From: Chloroflexota bacterium
Lineage (GTDB): Bacteria > Chloroflexota > Anaerolineae > UBA4142 > SHND01
Length of the DNA: 64,000 bases
Assembly (NCBI GenBank): GCA_029778615.1
Contig: JAKOPZ010000029.1
Location: 1-64,000, forward strand
Direction: 5' to 3'
The translations under genes and the position numbers were made by a program. The notes below the pieces were generated by a model. That model was not told where the DNA came from. It did no database searches and saw nothing but the letters and a program-made list of their open reading frames with translations. This document shows positions 33,255 to 40,805 of this stretch, one piece after another (position 1 is the first letter of the stretch; each line of letters starts with the position of its first letter).

Positions 33255-34829
33255 CAAATCCAAAACTTTACTCCACTGAATATCCAGCTCTTTATAAATC
33301 GTCGCCATCACATCACTTGGCACGGGGTCATCGAGCGTGAGAACCATAATCGCTTCGCCGCGCGGACCGTCGCGCGCAACCTGCATCGAAGCAATGTTCA
33401 CGTCCGCCGCGCCGAGCAGTGTGCCAACTTTGCCAATCATGCCCGGACGGTCACGATGCCGCGTGAGCATCACGTAACCGCTCGGCACAAAATCTACCCA
33501 ATTGCCGTCGAGTTGAACAATGTGCGGCTCGTCATGCAGCAGCGTTCCCGACACGCGCCGCTCGCCGACAATCGTCAGCATGTTTTCATAGCGCGCGGCT
33601 TGACGCGTTTTGCGTTCCGAAATGTCGAGTCCGTGCGTTTGCGCGAGCATCGCCGCGTTCACCAAATTCACGCGCGTTTCCACAATCGGTTCGAGCAGCC
33701 CTTTGATAATCGCAGCCGTGAGAACGCCCGTATCTTCTGCCGCAATTTTTCCTTCGTACTCGACCTGAATTTTGCCGAGCGGTCCGCCGACCCATTTCGT
33801 ATAAAAACGTCCGAGCCGTTCCGCCAAATCCATGTACGGGTGCAAAACTTGGGCGAGCGCGGGCGAAACCATCGGCGCGTTCACGGCAAATTTCGCGGGG
33901 CGTCCTTGCAGCACTGCCAAAACCTCTTCGGCAATTTCCAATGACACGCGCGTTGCCGCTTCCGCCGTGCTTCCGCCAATGTGCGGGGTGAGCACGACGC
34001 GCGGATGTTTTAACAAGCGTTCGTTTTTCGTCGGCTCGTGTTCAAAGACATCGAGCGCCGCGCCCGCGAGTTGTCCCGACTCCAACGCGTCGAGCAAAGC
34101 ATTTTCGTCGAGCAATGCGCCGCGCGCCGCATTCACCAAACGCGCGCCTTTTTTGAATTTTGCAAATTCGTCCGCGCCCAATAATTTTTTTGTTTCTTTG
34201 GTCACGGGCGCGTGAAGGGAAACAAAATCGCTCGTCGCCAACACGTCGTCGAACGAAACCATTTTCACTTGCATCTGCGCCGCGCGTTCGGGCGAAACAT
34301 ACGGGTCAAACGCGACCACTTCCATTCCCAAACCTACCGCGCGCCGCGCGACTTCACTGCCCACGCGTCCGAGACCGACAAGTCCCAAACGCTTGCCCAC
34401 AAGTTCGACGCCGGAAAATTGTTCGCGTTTCCATTCGCCGCGCCGCATACTCGCGTCCGCTTGCGGAATGTTGCGCGCGAGTGCCCAGAGAATCGCGACC
34501 GCGTGTTCCGCCGCCGCGACGATGTTGGTGGTCGGCGCATTGACGACGGTGATGCCGCGTTGTGTGGCTGCCGCGACATCTATATTGTCCACACCCACGC
34601 CCGCGCGTCCGACGACAATTAAATTTTTTCCGCACTCCAAGAGTGCCTCATTCACCTGCGTCGCGCTGCGAACAATCAACGCATGATAATTGGGCAATAT
34701 CTTTATCAATTCATCAACGGGCAATTTCAAACAAATATCTACGTTGGCATGTTGCTGTAATAGTTCGAGCCCTTCTTTGCCGAGTGGTTCGGCGACCAAG
34801 ACCTTTTGATTCACGTCACGGTGAGGCAT
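33252..34829 (-). CDS. serA: D-3-phosphoglycerate dehydrogenase
   Basis: 525 residues, the usual length for the long (type I) enzyme. First step of serine synthesis: 3-phosphoglycerate to phosphohydroxypyruvate with NAD. ATG 34829 starts at the conserved KVLVAEPLG; upstream extension is unlikely. NAD-binding GLGRVGSEVA, catalytic Arg in NAARGALLDE, Glu in FEHEPT and His in TPHIGGSTAEA. Then an allosteric substrate-binding domain and a C-terminal ACT domain (LTRHRDRPGMIGKVGTLLG) for serine feedback. A structured RNA with its own promoter lies upstream. Confidence 0.96.
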   Translation of the reverse strand: MPHRDVNQKVLVAEPLGKEGLELLQQHANVDICLKLPVDELIKILPNYHALIVRSATQVNEALLECGKNLIVVGRAGVGVDNIDVAAATQRGITVVNAPTTNIVAAAEHAVAILWALARNIPQADASMRRGEWKREQFSGVELVGKRLGLVGLGRVGSEVARRAVGLGMEVVAFDPYVSPERAAQMQVKMVSFDDVLATSDFVSLHAPVTKETKKLLGADEFAKFKKGARLVNAARGALLDENALLDALESGQLAGAALDVFEHEPTKNERLLKHPRVVLTPHIGGSTAEAATRVSLEIAEEVLAVLQGRPAKFAVNAPMVSPALAQVLHPYMDLAERLGRFYTKWVGGPLGKIQVEYEGKIAAEDTGVLTAAIIKGLLEPIVETRVNLVNAAMLAQTHGLDISERKTRQAARYENMLTIVGERRVSGTLLHDEPHIVQLDGNWVDFVPSGYVMLTRHRDRPGMIGKVGTLLGAADVNIASMQVARDGPRGEAIMVLTLDDPVPSDVMATIYKELDIQWSKVLDL

Positions 34830-34914
34830 TTCGATTTCCGGTCCTTTTTGCGTTGAGGACAAGTTGCTGATTTTTTGATTTGACCTTACGCCATTGGAAT
34901 GAGCCAATCAGATA

Positions 34915-35030
34915 CAAAAAGCCCTTGGGCAATTTGCATCGCGCAAACGTGAACACGAAAATTGTCCAAGGGCTGCTGAGCCCCAATAAAAATTGGGCGG
35001 CGACTATGGCGCCTGATTGCTATGGAATTG
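34915..35030 (-). ncRNA. Structured RNA with own promoter and terminator, copy 2 (upstream of serA)
   Basis: Core 34963-35013 with hairpins GGCG/CGCC and CCCAAT-TTTT-ATTGGG. The terminator stem AGCCCTTGGaCAAT / ATTGcCCAAGGGCT is followed by five T (34915-34973). The T-run ends 85 bases before the serA ATG. Same promoter geometry and 48 of 51 core bases identical to copy 1. Confidence 0.7.
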
Positions 35031-35036
35031 GCGGTT

Positions 35037-35064
35037 ATTATAAAAGAACTGAATGCGTTGTCAA
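35037..35064 (-). promoter_or_regulatory. Consensus sigma-70 promoter for structured RNA copy 2 / serA
   Basis: On minus TTGACA (35064-35059), 16-bp spacer, TATAAT (35042-35037). The preceding GCGCGTT is shared with copy 1. Confidence 0.9.
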
Positions 35065-35080
35065 AACGCGCATCAAATTT

Positions 35081-35443
35081 TTATTCTGCCAAATCCGGAC
35101 GCAAGCGTCGTGTTTCTCTCAAATAGACGTGTTTGATTTCGTTTGCGGCGCGTTCGGTTTCGCAGTGAATCAAAACGCGAAGGCAACGCGGCAAATCCCC
35201 TTTTACTTTGGGTTGCTGCGCGTCGAGCAGGGGAATGTCCGTCCAGCCAAGTTCGCGCGCGGCGCGCGTCGGATATGCCGCGTCGAGGTCGGCGGTGAGC
35301 GTGAACAAAATCGAAATGAGCTGTGCGGGCGCGAGCGCGTTGGCAACGAGAATCGCGCGCAACAATTCGCTCGCGGCGTCGAGAATGGCGGATTCGGAAT
35401 TTTCGGCGGCGGTGGTCGCGCCGCGAATGGCACGGGTTGGCAT
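35081..35443 (-). CDS. aroH: Chorismate mutase, AroH class
   Basis: 120 residues, the normal size for the trimeric AroH fold. Converts chorismate to prephenate for Phe/Tyr. It begins RAIRGATTAAENS, the conserved Arg-x-x-x-GA-T-T pattern, and carries LTADLDAAYPTRAARELG and the RVLIHC strand with the active-site Arg. It lies upstream of serA but is separated by the structured RNA's own promoter. Confidence 0.92.
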   Translation of the reverse strand: MPTRAIRGATTAAENSESAILDAASELLRAILVANALAPAQLISILFTLTADLDAAYPTRAARELGWTDIPLLDAQQPKVKGDLPRCLRVLIHCETERAANEIKHVYLRETRRLRPDLAE

Positions 35444-35450
35444 GAGAGAA

Positions 35451-35490
35451 TGGGTGATTAAAGAGTGGAGATGAAAGATTGGATTTTGGA
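35451..35490. repeat. Degenerate heptamer repeat site 9 (GATTGGA-like)
   Basis: AGAGTGG AGATGAA AGATTGG ATTTTGG, a loose 7-bp period in the 5' region of aroH. Weaker than the other sites. Confidence 0.45.
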
Positions 35491-35557
35491 ATGCGCGCTA
35501 TTGTACACAGACGCGCGGTTCATGTCTAAAAGCGCTTGGGGTCCATTTGGTTTGCCA

Positions 35558-35586
35558 TTGTTTTACGGACAATGGACAAGTATAAT
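35558..35586 (+). promoter_or_regulatory. Promoter of the membrane protein at 35616
   Basis: TTGTTT (35558-35563), 17-bp spacer, perfect TATAAT (35581-35586). Confidence 0.7.
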
Positions 35587-35615
35587 GCGCGTGAGTTTTT
35601 TTGGAGGAGCACAGG

Positions 35616-36080
35616 ATGAATCTCGACGAGCCATTTGGCATGTTGGTCTTTTTTTCCATTTTTGAAGTCTTGGGCGGCGGGGCGTTGGGGATTGGGCTGC
35701 GCGGTTTGCTCAAGCGCGATTTTTCGGGCGTCTTTTTCCTGATTTGGGGCGGGGGCTTTGCAGGCATTCCGCTGGTGATTGGCGGCGCCGCGTTTTTGGC
35801 GGAAGGCGCGCCTGCGTTTATTGTCGCGCAGCTTTTTGTTTTTTTAACTGCCGTTGTAACGGTGGCGCTGCTGCCCGACGATTTGTTGAAAGGCGCTCAA
35901 GTGCAAGGCGCGGAAGCCGGCGCGATTTTTGGCGCGCTCGTGTGCATGGTCGGCGGCATTGTGGTCGCGTTGAATTTGCGTTACGGCATTGGCATCGGTC
36001 TCGTGATTGGCGGCGTGATTGCATTTTTCGGTCTGTTTGTTTTGCTGCGCGCCGCGCTTTCGATTGTGCGTTCGCTCTAA
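35616..36080 (+). CDS. Four-helix hypothetical membrane protein
   Basis: 154 residues from ATG 35616 (GGAGGA 9 bases upstream). Four hydrophobic helices (about 8-28, 40-62, 66-86, 103-150 in two passes), Gly-rich, with a short charged loop LLPDDLLKGAQ. No recognised family. Single-gene transcript: own promoter and own terminator. Confidence 0.75.
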   Translation: MNLDEPFGMLVFFSIFEVLGGGALGIGLRGLLKRDFSGVFFLIWGGGFAGIPLVIGGAAFLAEGAPAFIVAQLFVFLTAVVTVALLPDDLLKGAQVQGAEAGAIFGALVCMVGGIVVALNLRYGIGIGLVIGGVIAFFGLFVLLRAALSIVRSL

Positions 36081-36093
36081 TTCTTGTACAAGA

Positions 36094-36132
36094 AAAAACG
36101 CGCGCAGAGTTCGACCCTGCGCGCGTTTTTTT
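36094..36132. terminator. Bidirectional intrinsic terminator
   Basis: Stem AACGCGCGCAG / CTGCGCGCGTT with an A-run on the left and seven T on the right, between convergent genes. Confidence 0.9.
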
Positions 36133-36141
36133 GTTGGTCCC

Positions 36142-36708
36142 TCATGTGGTTGCCATGTTTCCGCCACCCATTTGCTCTTTCATGCCGCGCAGCTTCCACG
36201 CCAGCACGAGCAGCAAAATGCCAAACAGCAGCGCGTACGCGCCAATGATATACGCGCCGACAATCGCGCCCGTGCCCGGATAGACAAAAAGCAGAATACC
36301 CGCGACCACAGACAGGATGCCGCTGAGAATCAGCCACAGCTCACCTTGAATTTCTTGACGCAGACGAATCGCCGCGATGACTTCGAGAACACCCGTGACA
36401 ACGAGCCATGCGCCAATGAAAAACACGAACGCCGCCAGAGTTACGCCCGGTTGAATAAAGGTCAGGACGCCGACGACAATTCCCAAAAGCCCTTCGAGCA
36501 GCATGACCCACCAACGTTCATTCTTGGCGCGGTTTGTGAACGCGGCAATGATTGTAAAAATCCCGTCCACGAATACGTACGCGCCAAACCAAATCACCGA
36601 AACCAAAAGCACAAGGTCGGGCAAGGCAAACGCGACAATCCCGAATAGGATTGCCAGCACGCCGCGCAGTGCGACCCACATCCAATTGTTTGCCATTTGC
36701 GCTAACAT
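36142..36708 (-). CDS. HdeD-family (DUF308) membrane protein
   Basis: 188 residues with six helices in three repeats of the DUF308 pattern (WVALRGVLAILFGIVAFALP, LLEGLLGIVVGVLTFIQPG, LSGILSVVAGILLFVYPG). HdeD in enterobacteria is linked to acid resistance; function here is unproven. GGAGG stands 6 bases before the ATG. Confidence 0.92.
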   Translation of the reverse strand: MLAQMANNWMWVALRGVLAILFGIVAFALPDLVLLVSVIWFGAYVFVDGIFTIIAAFTNRAKNERWWVMLLEGLLGIVVGVLTFIQPGVTLAAFVFFIGAWLVVTGVLEVIAAIRLRQEIQGELWLILSGILSVVAGILLFVYPGTGAIVGAYIIGAYALLFGILLLVLAWKLRGMKEQMGGGNMATT

Positions 36709-36814
36709 CGGAGACCTCCTGAAAAGAATTTGGGATGAACCGGAGATTTTAGCCGCGTCGCGAGTGACGCAGGTGTACGATTAAAACACTCGCCGCCCGC
36801 AAAGGTTTCCGCGC

Positions 36815-36848
36815 ACAAAAAAAGCGCGGCATTAATTTGCCGCGCTCG
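36815..36848 (-). terminator. Terminator overlapping the end of the M20 peptidase gene
   Basis: Stem AGCGCGGCA / TGCCGCGCT, followed on minus by seven T. The stop codon TAA lies in the loop. Confidence 0.85.
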
Positions 36849-38214
36849 CTACATTTTCAAAAAAGCGGATGAAGGTTTCAATGCCGCGATAATAATTCGG
36901 CAGATGCAGTTTTTCGTTTGGTCCGTGAATCTTGTCGTCGGGCAGACCGAAACCGAGCAGCACCGAATCGAGTTTCAATTTTTGCTGTAACAGCGTCACA
37001 ATCGGCACGCTACCGCCTTCGGCAACAAAGATGGGTTCCGCCCCAAACGTATCACGCAATGCGGCGCTCGCCGCGCGCGCGCCCTGGCTTGCGCGGTCAA
37101 GCAAAACACCGGGCGCGCTCGCGGTGACTTTTTTCACTTCCCAACGCACCGTGTCGGGCGCATGTTCGTCCACATATTTTTTCAACATGCCCTCGATTGC
37201 GGTATCGTCTTGGTACGGCACGAGACGCATAGAAATTTTTGCCATCGCTTTGGCAGGCAAAACAGTTTTCGCGCCTTCGCCCGTAAAGCCCGCGAGCAAG
37301 CCGTTGATTTCGAGCGTCGGACGCGCGCCGGTGCGTTCTTTGGTAGAAAAGCCCGCTTCGCCCGTGACTTGCGGCGAACCTGTCATCGCCAACCACATTT
37401 CGTCGGTGACCGGCAGGCGCGCATAATCCGCGCGTTCTTGTTCCGTCAACGCGCGCACATTTTCATAATAGCCGGGCAAGGTGACGCGTCCATTCGCATC
37501 ATGCATTCCGGCGACGAGTTCGCACAATACTTGGGCGGGATTGGCAATCGAGCCGCCAAAGAGTCCCGAATGTAAATCTTGCGCGGGTCCGTACACCCAT
37601 AATTCAAAATACGCCAGCCCGCGCAAACCGTACACGATGCTCGGCATGTCGGGCGCAAGAATGCCCGAATCGGCATTGAGGCAAAGGTCGGCGCGCAGCA
37701 GGTCTTGATGCTTGTCAATGAACCCACCCAAATTTCGGGAACCGACTTCTTCTTCGCCTTCAATCAAAAATTTGACGTTGAGTGGAATGCCGCCATTCCG
37801 GCGCAGCGCTTCCAATGCTTTGAGCGTGCCGTGCACATTGCCCTTCATGTCCGACGCGCCGCGCCCGTACATCGTATCGCCCAGCACGGTTGCGCGAAAG
37901 GGGGGGGTGAGCCATTCGTCGAGCGGGTCGGCGGGCTGGACATCGTAATGTCCGTACACCAAAACGGTGGGCTTGCCGGGTGCGTGCAACCACTCACCGT
38001 ACACAACGGGATGTCCTGCCGTCGGGAGAATGGAAACATTTTCCAAACCCACCGCGTGCATTTGCGCGGCAACCCATTCGGCGGCATGTTCCATGTCGCC
38101 TTTGTGCTCGGACAGCGTAGATACGCTGGGAATGGAAACAAACTCTTGCAGTTCACTTAGAAAACGTTCGTGATGCTCACGGGCATACGCAATCGCGGGG
38201 TCGGTGCCACTCAT
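36832..38214 (-). CDS. M20-family metallopeptidase (dipeptidase)
   Basis: 460 residues from ATG 38214 (GAGGAG upstream). Zinc ligands and catalytic residues visible: VYGHYDVQPADP, the bridging Asp in YGRGASDMKGN, catalytic Glu in LIEGEEEVGS, Asp in LCLNADSGI, and a C-terminal His in IHGPNEKLHL. A dimerisation lid domain occupies the middle. It cleaves dipeptides (CNDP-like/PepV-type). No signal peptide, so cytoplasmic. A coding-strand C run of eight (37900-37907) encodes part of LTPPF. Confidence 0.94.
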   Translation of the reverse strand: MSGTDPAIAYAREHHERFLSELQEFVSIPSVSTLSEHKGDMEHAAEWVAAQMHAVGLENVSILPTAGHPVVYGEWLHAPGKPTVLVYGHYDVQPADPLDEWLTPPFRATVLGDTMYGRGASDMKGNVHGTLKALEALRRNGGIPLNVKFLIEGEEEVGSRNLGGFIDKHQDLLRADLCLNADSGILAPDMPSIVYGLRGLAYFELWVYGPAQDLHSGLFGGSIANPAQVLCELVAGMHDANGRVTLPGYYENVRALTEQERADYARLPVTDEMWLAMTGSPQVTGEAGFSTKERTGARPTLEINGLLAGFTGEGAKTVLPAKAMAKISMRLVPYQDDTAIEGMLKKYVDEHAPDTVRWEVKKVTASAPGVLLDRASQGARAASAALRDTFGAEPIFVAEGGSVPIVTLLQQKLKLDSVLLGFGLPDDKIHGPNEKLHLPNYYRGIETFIRFFENVASAAN

Positions 38215-38294
38215 GACGGGCTCCTCGAAAAGCTGAATAGATTTGAACAAGGTACGATTTTAACATTGCGTGTGTTATGGGTCAACCGCTGTGA

Positions 38295-38300
38295 TATAAT
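38295..38300 (+). promoter_or_regulatory. Probable -10 element of the SPFH gene
   Basis: Perfect TATAAT 26 bases before the ATG, with an extended TG (TGATATAAT). The -35 region is weak. Confidence 0.45.
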
Positions 38301-38326
38301 AAAAAAGTTTCCAAAGGAGGCAGCGT

Positions 38327-39310
38327 ATGAACGGTCTTGTCGCAGTTGTGTGTCTTGCCGCAGTTTTGATTGTGCTGGTCGCCGTTGTCTTGAGCGCGAT
38401 TCGCGTCGTGCGCGAGTACGAGCGGTTGGTCGTTTTTCGTCTCGGTAAAGCCATCGGCAGTCGCGGTCCGGGGGTGGTCTTTTTGATTCCGATTGCCGAC
38501 CAGGCAGTCAAGGTGGACTTGCGCGAACAATTTCAAGAGATTCCGCATCAAACGTGTATCACCAAAGATAACGTCACCATCAGCGTTGACTTTTTGATTT
38601 ATTCCAAAGTCATTGACGCCGTTTCTTCTGTGGTGCAGGTCGGAAATTTTTCGGGCGCGTCGCAAGGTATCGCGACGACGACGCTGCGCGCAGTCGTCGG
38701 CGATATTATTCTCGACGACGTGCTGGCGCAGCGCGAACACATCAATACAGTGCTGCGAACAAAATTGGACGAAGTGACGGAGCGGTGGGGCGTCAAAGTC
38801 ACCGCCGTCGAAATCCGTGAAATTATTCCGCCGCGCGATATTCAAGAAGCCATGACGCGGCAAATGTCCGCCGAACGCACGCGCCGCGCGGTGGTCACCG
38901 AAGCGGACGGCAAACGCCAAGCCGCCATCACGGTCGCGGACGGCGACAAGCAAGCCGTGATTCTCCGCAGCGAAGGCGAACGCCAAGCGCGCATTTTGCA
39001 AGCGGAAGGGTACTCCCTCGCGCTGCAAACCATCTTTAACGTGGCGCGCGGGATTGACTCCAAAACCATGTCCTTGCAATATATGGACACGTTAAAGCAG
39101 CTCGGCGCGAGCCCTTCGACGAAATATATTTTCCCGATGGAGTTTACGAATCTCGTGCAAGGGTTGACGCAGTTTATTCAAAACGCCAGTAACGAGACCA
39201 GCTCTGAAGCGAGCATGGTCGTCGTACCCGATTCGACTGCGCCGCCGCGTTCGGCATCCACCGATGCGCCAAGCGGTTCGGGAACGGGGACAGCGCAAAC
39301 CGGCACATAG
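38327..39310 (+). CDS. SPFH/band 7 (stomatin-like) membrane protein
   Basis: 327 residues. One N-terminal membrane helix (about 4-26) is followed by the SPFH domain (VREYERLVVFRLGKAIG...GVVFLIPIADQAVKVDLRE). A long charged coiled coil comes next (MSAERTRRAVVTEADGKRQA, then AGYSLALQ-like region, about 185-245), then a Ser/Thr-rich tail. Stomatin-like proteins oligomerise in the membrane and usually pair with NfeD proteases; an NfeD gene is at 10398-11735, not adjacent. The ribosome-binding site AAAGGAGG is well placed. Confidence 0.93.
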   Translation: MNGLVAVVCLAAVLIVLVAVVLSAIRVVREYERLVVFRLGKAIGSRGPGVVFLIPIADQAVKVDLREQFQEIPHQTCITKDNVTISVDFLIYSKVIDAVSSVVQVGNFSGASQGIATTTLRAVVGDIILDDVLAQREHINTVLRTKLDEVTERWGVKVTAVEIREIIPPRDIQEAMTRQMSAERTRRAVVTEADGKRQAAITVADGDKQAVILRSEGERQARILQAEGYSLALQTIFNVARGIDSKTMSLQYMDTLKQLGASPSTKYIFPMEFTNLVQGLTQFIQNASNETSSEASMVVVPDSTAPPRSASTDAPSGSGTGTAQTGT

Positions 39311-39340
39311 AAAATACAAAAAAAGTAAGGGGCGCTTGAT

Positions 39341-39390
39341 TTCAAAATTCCCATCTTTTTGCCCCGCCGGGCAAAGATGGGAATTTTGAA
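39341..39390. repeat. Long perfect inverted repeat just before ftsY
   Basis: 18-bp arms TTCAAAATTCCCATCTTT / AAAGATGGGAATTTTGAA plus an inner GCCC/GGGC. There is no T-run after it on plus. It ends 11 bases before the ftsY TTG start and leaves little room for a ribosome-binding site. Confidence 0.8.
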
Positions 39391-39401
39391 CTTGATTTCT
39401 C

Positions 39402-40340
39402 TTGTTCAACTTTCTCAAACGCGACAAAGAAAAAACCAAAGAAGGACTGACCAAAACACGCGAGTCCTTTAAAACAAAATTACAGAATCTCATCTGGCTC
39501 GATAACGACATCACCGAAGAATTTTGGACGGGGCTGGAAGATACACTCGTGCAAGCTGACCTCGGCGGTCAAGTGACGATGCAAGTCGTTGATAACTTGC
39601 GTCTACGCGCCGACGCGGAACGCATCGTCAGTCCGAGAAAAGCCGAGAGCTTGTTAAAGGATGAACTCATCAAGGTGCTGCAAGACGCGGGGCAAACTGC
39701 ATCGCACAACGGCGCGTACACTGCCAAGCCGCATGTGATTCTCATGGTCGGCGTGAACGGCGCGGGCAAAACGACGAGCATCGGCAAACTGGCGCACTAC
39801 TTGCGCCAACAAAACAAACGCGTCATTCTCGCGGCGGGCGACACATTTCGCGCGGCGGCAATTGAGCAATTGCAAATTTGGGGCGAACGCGTCAAAGTAA
39901 ATGTCGTCGCACATCAACAAGGCGCGGACCCCGGCGCGGTGGCGTTCGATGCGTACCAATCCGCGAAATCCAACAACGCGGATGTGTTGATTGTGGACAC
40001 AGCAGGACGTTTGCAATCGAAAACGAATTTGATGAAAGAGTTGGAAAAAATTTCGCGCGTGTTGCAAAAAAATGACCCGACGGCGCCCCACGAAACATTA
40101 CTTGTTCTCGACGCAGTGACCGGACAAAACGGTTTGAATCAAGCGCGCGAATTTAAAAAAACCGTGCCACTCACCGGAATTGTTTTGGCGAAACTCGACG
40201 GCACCGCCAAAGGCGGCATCGTGTTTGCGATTGCGCAAGAATTAAAATTACCGATAAAGTACATCGGCACCGGTGAAAAGATTGACGACTTTGCGGAATT
40301 TGACGCACAAGAATTTGTAGAAGATTTGTTTGAAGGATAA
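39402..40340 (+). CDS. ftsY: Signal recognition particle receptor FtsY
   Basis: 312 residues with TTG start at 39402; an in-frame stop lies just upstream, so the start is bounded. Docks SRP-ribosome complexes at the membrane. Short basic N-terminus instead of the long acidic A domain, then the N domain and SRP GTPase: G1 GVNGAGKTTSIGKLA, DTFRAAAIEQL, DTAGRLQSK (G3), DAVTGQNG, TKLD-type G4 as AKLDGTAKGG, and GTGEKIDDFAEF closing. No ribosome-binding site; a large hairpin sits right upstream. Confidence 0.95.
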   Translation: MFNFLKRDKEKTKEGLTKTRESFKTKLQNLIWLDNDITEEFWTGLEDTLVQADLGGQVTMQVVDNLRLRADAERIVSPRKAESLLKDELIKVLQDAGQTASHNGAYTAKPHVILMVGVNGAGKTTSIGKLAHYLRQQNKRVILAAGDTFRAAAIEQLQIWGERVKVNVVAHQQGADPGAVAFDAYQSAKSNNADVLIVDTAGRLQSKTNLMKELEKISRVLQKNDPTAPHETLLVLDAVTGQNGLNQAREFKKTVPLTGIVLAKLDGTAKGGIVFAIAQELKLPIKYIGTGEKIDDFAEFDAQEFVEDLFEG

Positions 40341-40345
40341 TTCTT

Positions 40346-40594
40346 GTGGCTGACATTGTATTCACAACGCACGCGCATGCGACTATGATGGAACGCAAGA
40401 TTAAAGAAGAATGGGTATGGCGAACAATCGGTTCACCCGACCGCCAAGAAGTGGGTGAAGACGCCAACACTCATTTTCTCAAAACGATCCCGGAATTCGA
40501 TGAACGAATTTTGCGCGTAGTGGTGAATAAGAATGTAGAACCCAATCGTATCGTTACCATGTTTTTCGATCGCCGTTTGAGGAGGAAACGATGA
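40346..40594 (+). CDS. DUF4258-type toxin candidate
   Basis: 82 residues from GTG 40346, six bases after ftsY. It has the fold pattern of DUF4258/RelE-like small proteins: FTTHAHATMMERKIKEEWVWRTI, then a strand RILRVVVNKN, ending RIVTMFFDRRLRRK. The stop overlaps the start of the DUF2283 gene (ATGA). Paired DUF4258-DUF2283 genes are a known candidate toxin-antitoxin arrangement. Functional toxicity is not shown. Confidence 0.8.
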   Translation: MADIVFTTHAHATMMERKIKEEWVWRTIGSPDRQEVGEDANTHFLKTIPEFDERILRVVVNKNVEPNRIVTMFFDRRLRRKR

Positions 40595-40791
40595 GACTGC
40601 GAATTGATCGAGAAAGTGATGCATTGTATTTACGTCTCGACGAGACGGCGATTGTCGAATCGGAAGAAGTACAACCCGGTGTGATTCTTGATTTTGACAA
40701 AGAAGGACGCGTAGTGGGCATTGAGATTCTATCGCTGAGTACGCGTATGGAACCCGAAAAATTAAAGATGTTTCAACTCGAAACAGCATAA
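40591..40791 (+). CDS. DUF2283-family antitoxin candidate
   Basis: 66 residues. Classic DUF2283 pattern: DRESDALYLRLDE, ESEEVQPGVILDFDKEGRVVGIEILSLS. Coupled to the DUF4258 gene by ATGA overlap and 14 bases before prfB, so the module sits inside a housekeeping ftsY-prfB run. Confidence 0.88.
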   Translation: MRLRIDRESDALYLRLDETAIVESEEVQPGVILDFDKEGRVVGIEILSLSTRMEPEKLKMFQLETA

Positions 40792-40805
40792 GAAGGAATA
40801 ATGAT

